Assembly: GCA_016785955.1 (NCBI GenBank)
Contig: JAEUWH010000042.1
Coordinates: 1-64,000 of the forward strand
Source of the DNA: Pseudobdellovibrionaceae bacterium
Lineage (GTDB): Bacteria > Bdellovibrionota > Bdellovibrionia > Bdellovibrionales > Bdellovibrionaceae
DNA length: 64,000 nt
Direction: 5' to 3'
Position 1 is the stretch's first letter; the number at the start of each line of letters is the position of its first letter. The notes below the pieces were generated by a model that saw nothing but the letters and a program-made list of their open reading frames with translations, was not told the DNA's origin and made no database searches. A program made the translations under genes and the position numbers. Below, piece by piece: positions 8,248 through 19,500 of the stretch.

Positions 8248-11200
8248 ATGGAAATCGATTTCAAAAATTCTGGCACTTTTGTTTTTTACGGCTCTGGCCG
8301 GTTGTACCGGTGGTGGTGTGCAGTCGGGTTCGGTTATTCAGACCTTTATCGGAGTGGATGAAATTATAGTGTTGTCGCCAACCACAGTGAAATTGACATG
8401 GAGTAAGTTGGCGAATGTTAAAGAGTACAAAATTTATAATAGTTCCAGTTCACAACCGATTGCCACCACGACTTTAGATTTTTATTTGATCAAGGATTTA
8501 ACGCCGAACTCGGTTTATACATTTAAAGTGGTGGGCACCAGTGATTCAGCTCAGTATGGTTTTGACCGTGAGTTGTCGGTGACGATGTGGCCACGATTTA
8601 AAGGTATCACGACGGCTACGCTTTTAAATAGCACCTCTGCCGAACTGACGTGGGACTATCCATATAAACCACAAAAGTACCAAGTGTTTTACCTTAAAGA
8701 TCAAACACCGACGGCGTCTAATACGGACAATTGGAAACGGGCCAATATGGAAACGGCCGACAATAAAATCGTGATTCCAAATCTGGCGGGTTCCAGTACA
8801 TACTCGTTTATTGTTCATGCCCTTTATCAAGAAAAAGAATCAGAGATCACGTCTCAGGTATTGAGTGTCAGTACGCCGGCGGGATTTACTCAGCCAACGT
8901 ACTCGTTGTCGCCAATCTCTATTGGGAACTTGCCGTCTATTTCTGTAACTCCTGTTCCCGACGCTAAACATGCGATTAATTTTTTCAAGACAACAGTTTT
9001 GTGGAAGGGAAATCCAATCTCGGATCCATTGATGGGACAGGGAAGTATCGTACTTTCTTCGGGTGCAAACTTGCCCCTAGGGAAAATCACTGATTTAAGT
9101 TTGAAAGTTGAATATCAAGATGGAAATTTAACAGAGTCCATGAATGTACCCGGCCTGTCGACGTTCATTAAAGGAATTCCTTTGCATATCGAAAAACCCT
9201 CGGTTCCGTCCTTAGGCAGTGGGACATCATATATGGGTAAGGCTGTTGCGGCGGGTGACTTTAACTGCGATGGTATTGATGATTTAGCTATTGGTATCCC
9301 AGATATCAGTTTGGCGCAGTTAGGCGTCAAAGTCTTGTCGGCCGGTGCGGTGTTTGTTTACTATTCAAAATTTAATGCGGGTACAAATTCCTATTTCTTA
9401 AATACGACAGGCACGCCGTCGCTGACCCCAAATAAGCCGGGTGAAGATCCACAAATCATTACCTTTGATGATTTAGCTTTACGTGAACGCTTTGGGTTTT
9501 CACTTTCGACGGGAAATTTGAACGGTGACCAAAATGGTTTGAACTCGTGCATGGATTTAATCGTAGGTGCGCCTTGGGCACGCAACACGATTGCGGGGCG
9601 TACGAACCAGCATGGCGCTGCGTATATGTTTTTCGGAAGTACGAAAGGCTTATCAGCACCGTCTCATGTCGCGGACATGCCGTCGAACACGTCAACGTGC
9701 AATGGGGACTTGCAAGCGTCTATTTGTACACCAGTTAAATTATTCGAAGATCCCTCTACGGTGCCTTCGGCGCTGACCACGGGACAGTTAACCTACACTT
9801 ATGCGGGTAACTCAAACAATTATCAAACAGGATACTCTGTTGCATTCGTTGGAGATTTCAACGCTGATGGGTTTGATGACGTGGCCATTGGGCAGCCTCA
9901 AACTCCTTTCGATGGTGTTATTCCCGGCTATAATACGTATAGCGGGCTTATCGAGCGCGTGGGTTCTGTCCTTATATTTTTCGGTTCTCGTTATGGGTTA
10001 GGGTACGAGTATCCGGCCGCCGGTGGTACGCCCAGTGCCGGAGACTTAAAAGTCCGTTATTTAAAAATTTTCCCGCCGGTGCCGATCACTGGTTCGCGGT
10101 TTGGAGAGGCCATCGCTGGTGGTGCGGACATTGATGGAAAAAATAAAATTCGTTTAGCTGATGGACGCTTGGCGGGTGGTGGCGATATGGTCGTCGGTGC
10201 GCCGGGTTTCTCGTATGTCGACTACACAACCTCAAGTCCTTTAAGAACAAAGATTGATACGACGCCCGATGCCGCATCGATCATTCGTCTGCCGTCTAGT
10301 CTTGGCTGGTGGCAACCGTCGGTTTCACAAACCTTATCATCGTCGACACACTATTATGGTTTTCCTCAAGGTGGAACGGCGGTTGGAGCCGCATTTGTTT
10401 ATTTTGGTCGAGGCAGTCCTACGGCGCCATCCATGGCTAATATCGAAGTGCCCTCGCGCGCATCGTTTTGGGCTTGTGGACGTCGAGGTTTAAGTTTTAC
10501 CGAACATTACTCGTGTCTAGTGGATAATACCAACGTGCGCATGTTAACACCACGTGATCCTAATTCGCGTGCGTTTGGTTCGGCGGTCGCGGTCCTTGGT
10601 GATAAATCTCGTTTTAAGGTGTTGTCAAATAACTCTGTTTTATTGACGGACACGGATCCTAATCCGGCAGTGCCTCGTCAATATTTTTCAGATACGAATC
10701 GCGATGGTTACGCCGATATTGTGGTGACAGCACCAGAGTCTAACGTCGGTTCAAAAGTACGTGTTGGTGTCTTGACGACATTTTATGGTAATCCCGATCG
10801 TTTATTTAATGTGGCGGACTTGTATAATCTTTATTCCAACAACACGCCGACCAGTGATTATAGAATTAATGATCCTACGTGTGCGTCGTATGGGACAATT
10901 TCGGCGCTTACAAAACAAAACTGTGCGCCCGTGGTGATCCGATCAACCTCACTGGCCGATAATTCCATGATTGGTGCCAACCAAAAACAAATTGCGGTTG
11001 GCGATGTCACGGGTGATGGGATCAAAGATTTAGCTATTGGAGACTCTGGAGATTTCGTCAACGCGGCGGGATCGGGTGCGGCCCTTGTTTTTACAAGCGC
11101 ACAAGGCCTAGGCTTGACGGCCACATATAAGAAAATTTATTCTTTCTCGGCCGATGCGGGAGACGCACTAGGTTCGTCGGTTACGCTCGGAAATTTCAAT

Positions 11201-13504
11201 GGTGATTTTAACTCTGTGCCGCCTCCAGATGGTGCAACGACGGCGAACACGACATTCCCCTACTTTGACGTGTTTTCAGGAGCACCCAATGATGAAGTCA
11301 GCCATTTTGGCGGTGGTGCGGTCTATGGTTTCTTAAGTTCGAATACGTCGCTTCCTTCGATTGTCAGTACGCACAGTATTTTGATTACTGAAAACATCGC
11401 TTCTTTCCAAGACTATGGTTTGGGCGAATCCCGTCTGGTCGGTGACGTCAATGGCGATGGTTACGATGATGCGGTTTCCAAGATGGTTGGGGTGACGGCG
11501 ACAGGGCAAGTCAGTTATGACGCCGTTATTTATTACGGTTCATCTATTGGCTTAGTGACGACAGAGTTCTGTATCCAAAATGCGAGTCGAGTATTTCGGT
11601 CTTCAAGTACATCGACCAGTGCCTGTTACCCACAGGTAACACCTTCGCCAGGGCTTACCAATTCAGATATTCAGTTGCCTCAAAAAATATCTCGCCCTTC
11701 GAACTTGGATCCGCTTTGGGCCTATATGGCGGTCTCCGCGGGTGACGTCAACAACGACGGCTTTGATGATGTATTGTTTATTCCGAGCCAAAGTGCGACG
11801 AATAGGTCGTCGACGTTGTACTTCGGAGCGCGTGGTGGCTTGCAAAATGTGGTTGACCCTTCATGGGAGCCGGCGGCCGGTGATCCACAAATTGTTTCGC
11901 AGGTTTTTACCGTGAATCAAGGTTCTGAAACTGACGAATTCAATATGCAAAGTAGTAATTTGCGTGTTCCATACGTTGCAGATGATTTCAATAAAGACGG
12001 TTATTCAGATCTCGCAGTGGGGATGCCGTTCGAGACCTCACCCGTGATGAACAAATCCAGTTCATTGCAACCGCAACCGGGATACCCAAACACAGTGGCT
12101 AACGGCAATGGCTGGGTGTGTGGTACCGATGTTCTGCCTGAATGTACGGGTGGGCAGGGAATTCAATATCACGGTACGATTCGTATTATTTATGGATCAA
12201 GTCGTGGCTATCAGACTCCACGCAATAACAATTATTCAGGGGACATCACGACCGGAAATACGGCGGCGATGGTCAACATGCTCGATACGGAAACGGGTGG
12301 AACGAAGCCATGTCAAAATAGTTCGTCTCCAGATCCTGTGTGTAAAGCGGCTTATATGCACAATCCTGTGTTTGAGAATATTAACTATGGTTATTCGCAA
12401 CTTTCGCATAAATTTGGCTTCAGTGTTGCGACGGCCGATATGAATAAAGACGGCTATCCAGATTTGTTGGTCAGCGCTCCGGGTTTCGAGGATGTCAGCT
12501 GTTGGCATGGCGGTAGTCCAAACCGTGACTATGGGCGTGTGTACATATTTTACGGCAGTGCCAACGGTTTATTGGCGGGAAATCAATTTGAATATTATAA
12601 TCGTGCTTACAATGTCAGTTGCCCGGTGCCAGCGGAATCAGATCCTGCTTCGGGTTTAATGGTCAGTTCTACGAAGGTTCGAGCCATTATTCCTTCGCTG
12701 GTGACTTATGGGGTCGGTGGCAACGTCACCGGTCGCCAATTTGGTATAACTCTTTCTTCTGCGGGTGATTTAAATGGAGATACTTATCCAGATCTTGCGA
12801 TCGGCGCGCCCACAGAGTCTTTGTCGGGATTGGATAATGTTGGACTGAGCTATATTTACTATGGTCCGTTGTGTGCTGCTGACAATGAATCCAACGTAAC
12901 CAGCGCATTTCAACGACGCGACGGGAGTGCGGACAACATTAATCGACAGATGTATTACTTAGGGCAAGCGCCTGCGGGAACGCCGACAGCAGATATTTTC
13001 AATGGGGCTTTGTCACCAACGTATACGGCCGCGTGCTTTCGTGGTTCTGGTTCGATGATGAAACCGATGCCACAAAAGTTTTACGTATTTGGTGCTGATG
13101 CGAATCAAAGTTGGGGTACAACATTGATTGGAAATAAAATTTCTAAAGGCGACTTTAATCTGGATGGTTATGACGATTTGATTGTCGGAAGTGCTATAAT
13201 GGGTGATGTGTCGCGTGAGTTAACTCGGGTGGGTGCAGGTATCGTGTATTTTGGAAGTTCGCGAGGTCTTTATACGGCCGAATACCCTAACACGATGGTG
13301 TCGGTCAATGCCAACATGCAAGCGCGGCCATTTACTATTTTGCCTACGCAGTTTCCTAACGAGTCACTATTTTTCTATGGTAATAGTTCGGTCGGAGACG
13401 TCAATGGGGATGGCACAATGGATGTGATGGCGACATCGAAGTATTATAACGGTACAAGTGATTTCAGGGGTATTAATTTAGGTTCGTTTTTCTTATTTTA
13501 TTAG
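8234..13504 (+). CDS. Giant surface lipoprotein with FN3 domains and FG-GAP repeats (tandem paralogue)
   Basis: A 1756-residue paralogue of the preceding gene with the same plan: lipobox LAGC (Cys24), two FN3-like domains (LSPTTVKLTWSKL, LTPNSVYTFKVVG), then about fourteen FG-GAP-type repeats with loops such as GDFNADGFDDVAIG, GDVNGDGYDDAV, ADMNKDGYPDLLVSAP and GDFNLDGYDDLIVG. That number is enough for two seven-blade propellers. The frame is open from 8165, but the ATG at 8234 has AGGGG 6 bp upstream and gives a proper signal peptide. It overlaps the upstream gene by 14 bases, implying translational coupling. Predicted to sit on the cell surface as an adhesin or as a scaffold for the motor components encoded downstream. 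Confidence 0.82.
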   Translation: MCFTRWKSISKILALLFFTALAGCTGGGVQSGSVIQTFIGVDEIIVLSPTTVKLTWSKLANVKEYKIYNSSSSQPIATTTLDFYLIKDLTPNSVYTFKVVGTSDSAQYGFDRELSVTMWPRFKGITTATLLNSTSAELTWDYPYKPQKYQVFYLKDQTPTASNTDNWKRANMETADNKIVIPNLAGSSTYSFIVHALYQEKESEITSQVLSVSTPAGFTQPTYSLSPISIGNLPSISVTPVPDAKHAINFFKTTVLWKGNPISDPLMGQGSIVLSSGANLPLGKITDLSLKVEYQDGNLTESMNVPGLSTFIKGIPLHIEKPSVPSLGSGTSYMGKAVAAGDFNCDGIDDLAIGIPDISLAQLGVKVLSAGAVFVYYSKFNAGTNSYFLNTTGTPSLTPNKPGEDPQIITFDDLALRERFGFSLSTGNLNGDQNGLNSCMDLIVGAPWARNTIAGRTNQHGAAYMFFGSTKGLSAPSHVADMPSNTSTCNGDLQASICTPVKLFEDPSTVPSALTTGQLTYTYAGNSNNYQTGYSVAFVGDFNADGFDDVAIGQPQTPFDGVIPGYNTYSGLIERVGSVLIFFGSRYGLGYEYPAAGGTPSAGDLKVRYLKIFPPVPITGSRFGEAIAGGADIDGKNKIRLADGRLAGGGDMVVGAPGFSYVDYTTSSPLRTKIDTTPDAASIIRLPSSLGWWQPSVSQTLSSSTHYYGFPQGGTAVGAAFVYFGRGSPTAPSMANIEVPSRASFWACGRRGLSFTEHYSCLVDNTNVRMLTPRDPNSRAFGSAVAVLGDKSRFKVLSNNSVLLTDTDPNPAVPRQYFSDTNRDGYADIVVTAPESNVGSKVRVGVLTTFYGNPDRLFNVADLYNLYSNNTPTSDYRINDPTCASYGTISALTKQNCAPVVIRSTSLADNSMIGANQKQIAVGDVTGDGIKDLAIGDSGDFVNAAGSGAALVFTSAQGLGLTATYKKIYSFSADAGDALGSSVTLGNFNGDFNSVPPPDGATTANTTFPYFDVFSGAPNDEVSHFGGGAVYGFLSSNTSLPSIVSTHSILITENIASFQDYGLGESRLVGDVNGDGYDDAVSKMVGVTATGQVSYDAVIYYGSSIGLVTTEFCIQNASRVFRSSSTSTSACYPQVTPSPGLTNSDIQLPQKISRPSNLDPLWAYMAVSAGDVNNDGFDDVLFIPSQSATNRSSTLYFGARGGLQNVVDPSWEPAAGDPQIVSQVFTVNQGSETDEFNMQSSNLRVPYVADDFNKDGYSDLAVGMPFETSPVMNKSSSLQPQPGYPNTVANGNGWVCGTDVLPECTGGQGIQYHGTIRIIYGSSRGYQTPRNNNYSGDITTGNTAAMVNMLDTETGGTKPCQNSSSPDPVCKAAYMHNPVFENINYGYSQLSHKFGFSVATADMNKDGYPDLLVSAPGFEDVSCWHGGSPNRDYGRVYIFYGSANGLLAGNQFEYYNRAYNVSCPVPAESDPASGLMVSSTKVRAIIPSLVTYGVGGNVTGRQFGITLSSAGDLNGDTYPDLAIGAPTESLSGLDNVGLSYIYYGPLCAADNESNVTSAFQRRDGSADNINRQMYYLGQAPAGTPTADIFNGALSPTYTAACFRGSGSMMKPMPQKFYVFGADANQSWGTTLIGNKISKGDFNLDGYDDLIVGSAIMGDVSRELTRVGAGIVYFGSSRGLYTAEYPNTMVSVNANMQARPFTILPTQFPNESLFFYGNSSVGDVNGDGTMDVMATSKYYNGTSDFRGINLGSFFLFY

Positions 13505-13519
13505 AACGTGGAATGTAAT

Positions 13520-16500
13520 ATGAAAAAAACCATTTTTGTATTTTTGTGTGTTATATTTTTAATAGGTTGTACGGCACAAGAGAAGTCGTCTCCGATCATT
13601 ATTCCGCCCGGGTCAGAGGTCCAATACTCAAATGCCGAGTTTGTTCAACTGGCCAAAGAATTCTATTCCGTAGAACTTAAAATGTACGATCGTCAGAGCA
13701 AAAAGTTTATTGCGATCGAAGATCTAACGCCCAAAGATAGAAAAACAGATCTTAAAAATATTTCTTATATCATTCCTAAAGACAAAGATTCGCAGGGATT
13801 TTATATTCTTGATGTGCAGATGTCTCGATTAGGTATGGGATTTCAGGCGATCGTTTTACCAGGTGTTGTGACAACGCCAGACATAGCCACCACGATGGCC
13901 TATGAACTGTTGATGAATTATCCCAAAAAAGAGATCTTTGAAAACAGTATCGAGTTTGTCACCGCCATCGAAAATTTTATTCGTAAAGACCTAGCGGACG
14001 TAAATGCCCGTGTGCAATTTCCCGAGGATTTAGGTCTAAATGGCAAGTATCGATTTTATAAAAATGGTGTTTCCAGTCGAATTGATTTTTTAAAGTTAGT
14101 TAAGTCAGGAAATATTGAATTTAATTATAACAATCAAGGAAATATTCTTGGAGAACCCTATCCATTTGGTAAAAAAAATTCGATGCCGGGACTCGATACG
14201 TCGAATTCGACGCCGCTCAGTCGCGAGGTTCGCGGTGCTGAAAAATCCGAGATAAAAATTCGTGGATTTGCCATGGACCCCGACAATGATTTTATTTTGT
14301 ATCAATGGTATAAAGAAGGAACCTACTATAACAACAAACCAAAAGAATTTTTTTGGACGCCCGATTTTTCAGATAGTAAAGTGGATCCCTATAAGGTTAA
14401 ACTAGAGATCAGCGACGGGGGGCCCGTTCAAAGCTATGAATGGAATCTGATCGTCGACAATTTGAATCGTAAGCCCTATGTAACCAAAAACTGCGTGAAC
14501 ACGGTCAAGGAATGGGAAACGTACACGTGTAAAATCTCGGCGCAGGATTTTGATGGCGAAGCCATTTCATTCACTGTGTCTGATAGTGCGGTGAATGCAC
14601 GCATCAAAGTCAATGGCCAAGCCACGGATGATACAACCAGAAAAATCACGGTCAGTAACGTGAATGAAATCACGATTGAATTCACCCCGAATAACGAAGA
14701 TGCCCTTCGTCGGGCGGGTTATATCGAAGTCAATGTGGCCGATGTGTCGGGTGGGACGGAAGTTGTTCCACTGAATATCTTCATCGAGGATATCAATACG
14801 GCGCCAGATATTGTCGGTTCGTACTCGGTCCTTAGTGTGGGTGGAGGACAGCATGAGTGGGACTATTGTGAAAAGAAAGATCCCGATGGTAAAGCTCCAT
14901 TCTTTTTTAAAATCGAAGTGCGTGATCCTGACAATCAGCCGTCGGCCTTTCCACGAAGTCAACATCCAGACAAAGTTCAAGTGAATGTGGCGGGGACGCT
15001 GTCCGACAAAGTTAGTCGTATCGATGATCCAACAGATGCCGACAACTATGCACCCGGAGCATGCCCGGCATCGACTGCGGAAGCCATGTTTTTCTGCTAT
15101 GTTTGGAAACCGACTCAAACTGAAAAGTCAGGAACATTGACTTTTACGATGAAAGATAATCATGGCGGAATTTCACCGCTTAAAATCGTGAACATCGTCG
15201 CCGAAGATAGAAATCAAAAACCGTGTCTGGGTGTAGTGGCGAAAACTGCGGTTATTGACGAACTAGGTCCAACCGTCAGTTATAAAATCAGTGCTAATGA
15301 TTCGGATGGGGATTTGCCCTATATGACGATTGAAAATTTAAGCCCAACGGTCATGCCGTTTTTGAAAGATTGCAGTTCGGCCGTACAGCCTCTTATATTG
15401 AAAGAGAACTTTAACGATACTTTTTTTGCGGGTAAAGTATACCGTATAGCCGAAGGGGCTGGTGGTGGCGCTTCATCCTGCACGCAAGCCAATTATAACA
15501 GCACGTACTCTGGAGTCGTGACATTTTCTAGAACAGTGCCGTTCGGAACCGATGTGGTGATCCCGTTGGGATATCCGTTGCAGACAGCCTATCCGGCCAG
15601 TGGGTATCGTATTAAGTATACAGTTGCAAAAGAAGTAACCATGGGACCGAATGATAAAAGTGTCACGGTGCCTGTTACGGCGACTGATCGTGCGGCCACT
15701 TCGGGGATGTTAAACAAAATCAAAACAAATGTTCCGACGGGATTCATACCACCCGCTGATCTTACGGTTAGTCATACGGCCACGATCACCAACAAAGGCA
15801 CGGCCACGCTGACTCGTACCAATACAGCCTCGGTGTTAAACCTGCCGACGGGAATGATGGTCACTTCGGACGAGCTGGTGTCTAGTTCTCAGAGTTCCTT
15901 GGTGTATGTTACAACGAAACGATACAAGATGGCTGCGGGCGTGGCCAGTCTTCCGATTACGTTGGTGCAAAAGAAGTTACGTTTAAATCCAGGAGCTTTA
16001 ACCGTTATGACGGGAGCGGCCTTGGCTGATGCCGGTATCACGGCTTCAAATTTAGGAATTATTTCGGGTGAAGTGGGTTATACTCTGGCTCAAGAAAATA
16101 AAACAGGAGTCGATTTGAATGTTGATAACTTCTGTTGGAATATTTGGGCAGAAGATGGGTATAAAGTTCCAGCAAATTCGACGTTGCAATTTGTTGGTAT
16201 GGCTCCGGCCACGGGTCTGACACTCAGTAACTCGCTGATTGTGGATTTATTGGGGATTGTGACGGTGACTCGCACAAATACATCTGCGCCTTTGACAATT
16301 GCCGCGGGAACGGTCTTTAAAACGGCCAATGGATCACAATACCGCTCGAATGCTAACGTCACACTGGGGTCGGGCCAGGCGACGGCAAATTTGAATGTCC
16401 GACGAATTAATCATCTTAGCCCACTTCCCGTAACCAGTACCAGTGCCGTTGATCCAGGGGCGTTGAACCAATTCGTAGCCGCACCACCACAGGCGGGAAT

Positions 16501-19500
16501 GACGGTTGTAAACCCGACGAATCTTTTTGATTTTGGAGATGTTATATTTACGCGAACCGATGTGACATCGGCGTTAACGATTCCGGCTAATACAGCTCTG
16601 AAAACAGCGACGAATTTTGAATTTAAAACAACAGCGGCCGTAACGATGGACATCGGTCAGTCCAAGGCTGAAGCGCCCGTGCAAAATGTATCGCCGACTT
16701 CGATTGTTTACAATACCGGAGCGAATCGTCTATGTCTGGGCTTTAGTGATTTGAACTATATCCCAAAATTTATTTCATCACTATCGGCCGTAACGACAGA
16801 GGGTACCAATACGATTGATTTTCCCATCGAAGTGAACGACAATATTTCAGACCCCGATTTTCCAAATGACCCTTCCGACCGTCACTGGTTCACGATCACC
16901 AACCTAGGGGCTGCGCCCACAGGCACGATCCTGTTTTGCCGTGACCCCGGAGACAATCCCGCAAATGTAAATTCACCAGCCTGTGTACCGTGCTCGTCAC
17001 CGGTCGCGGCAGATTATTGGGAATCGGCTCGTTGTTATATGCGGTTTGCCCCGAATATCGCTCATACGGTGACTTCTGATATTACGAAGACGTTTAGTTT
17101 TGTTATATCAGCGAATGATAATGGTATGACTGTTCCGTCTGGCACTAACGTCGCGACGCAAACGCTGTCGGTCACCGTCGCTGAATTGAATGATCCACCG
17201 GTGCCCACCGATTTGGCGTGGAATCCTTTAGCAGGGAATACTCATTTAGCGCCACTGAACCTGGGTGGGTTTACCGAGGGAACTTTAAATGAATACTTCA
17301 TATATGCTTCGGACCCCGATCGTTTGGCGAACAATAAAAAAATTGCGTTCAGTCTTGAGGCTCAAGTTTATGACATTTCGACCAGTACATGGGTCAATCG
17401 ACCTTCCGGTATGAGTGTAGGGGTCGATACTCCTAATGATGACCCATTTGGTACGACATGGGGCTCGCGGTATCGCGGCAAAATATTTTGGACTCCCACT
17501 GATGCGGAAGCGAAAAAATTCGCGTCGCCATTAGGATTTGTGGTGAAGGTCAAGGTTTCGGACGCCAGCGGGACGGGTGTATATAATTTTGCGTATTACA
17601 AAGTTTCGGTTGTGAATATTAATCAGTTGCCATTTTTAAATGCGGCGGTGACCTTGAGTGCGGTGGCGGATACGTACTTTACGAGCTCGACTATTGTCAT
17701 CAGCGATAAAGATTTCTCCAGTGTTGGGGCCCCGGTTAATTTTCAAACCAGTTTAAGCCTTTGCAGTCCTAATTCAACGATCAATTGTGCAGCTCCGTTA
17801 ACGGGTTGGCCCGATGAAGTTTTAACTTATGATCCATTATATATGGGAAATTCAGCGGTTGCTTCATGTCGCACAGGCAGTAATTTAAAGACTCAGTTCG
17901 CGTTGCCTTATTTGACCCGCAGTGCCTCTGGCACGGTGGCAGCAGATCGAATTTCATATACCTATAGATTCGATTGGTGCCCTCAAAAGAGTCATATAGG
18001 AAATCATACGATATTTGTTAATATGAGTGATAATGGTGACAAAGACCGAAATAATTTGGCGTTGCCTTCACAAGAGGTCATGGCTCCGATTACCTTAAAA
18101 GTCGTGGCACCCGTATACTTTATCAGTCCCGGAAAAAATTCGGCGGGCACGGTTGTTCATTACATGAAACGGGCATTTGCGGGGCGGCCTTACACATATA
18201 AAACAATAATTAAAAACTCGAAGGGTAATGCTGTTACGTATACATTGCTGACTGCACCCACGGGAATGACCGTCAATACATCGGGCGTGATTTCTTGGAC
18301 ACCGACCAATGATCAAATTACTTCGGTGGATCCGTCTACGTGGCCAACGGTTCAAGTGCGTGTGCGAGACAATGCAACGGGCGAAATAGATACGGCCAGC
18401 TTTCGGGTTGAAGTCAAAAACATGTTATCACCAGTGCAGGCATCGCCGGTGATCGTGGATCAAAACCCGTTGACATCAGCAACGAGTGTCAAAGAACGCG
18501 TGCGAAAAAACTTTTCGGTCGTTGCGAGTGATGCGAACAGTGATCCACTTTTTTATCGTTGGTATTTGGATGATGTATTGGTTTACGATGCATCCTCGAC
18601 GTATGAATACTTTCCGGGAGTTTTGGATGGTTATACGGACCCTGATGGTGTGAACTCGTTAAAGCCAGGGCAACATAAAATTTTGGTAGAAGTGACGGAT
18701 GCATACAATACGGCATCATTCAGTTGGCTAGTTCAAGTTAAAAACACAGTACCCTCACCGGTATTAGCATTTAATTTATTGACCTATACCACAGGAATCA
18801 CGAACTTGGCGTGGGGGCCAGAGGCGAAAGTGGCTTTGACGTCGGGGGCGAATACCGTGAACTCGTTGGTTTTCTCGGGTAACTATAAGCGCAGTAACCA
18901 GGTTAAAAATTTCGTTTATAATTTAATTTTCCAAAACGGCAGTTTTGCGGCTTCGGCGTCCACCGTGAAAAGTATGGAAGTCTTGCAGTGGGCGGCGGGA
19001 ACAACCACCGAGCGAATTTCCTGGGAACCTGTTTCTGGTACTAATTTCAATATTTTGCTGACGTCTCAAATAAATCGGGAAGGCCCATTTAGTTCGTTGG
19101 TGAATGCGGCTCGGTTACCAAGCAGCTTAGGAATGACGGCTGTGAACGCAGCAAATTTGTGTAACGGTACGTGCCCCTTTACTTTGTATGGTGGTGCGGA
19201 CTCGTTTGGGTTTCGTCCTAGCACGACGTGGACGTCAGGATCGACATATGTATTTACGGCATCCAATGCTGCAGATCAGATTCTTTGGGATCGTGATGGT
19301 GGTACGTCGACAGTGTTTCAGACGTTGACGGGAAACTTTAGGGTGGTTTCTATGGCTACAAATCCAAATACAAAGCGATTGTACGCGGCAGTGCGGGATG
19401 TGGGCAGTCAAGTCAACCGTTTGATGGTGTTTGATATTTATCCTGTGACTTCAGGAAATCCACCGACATTGCTCGCGACTTTGAATGTGTTCGATGGTGT

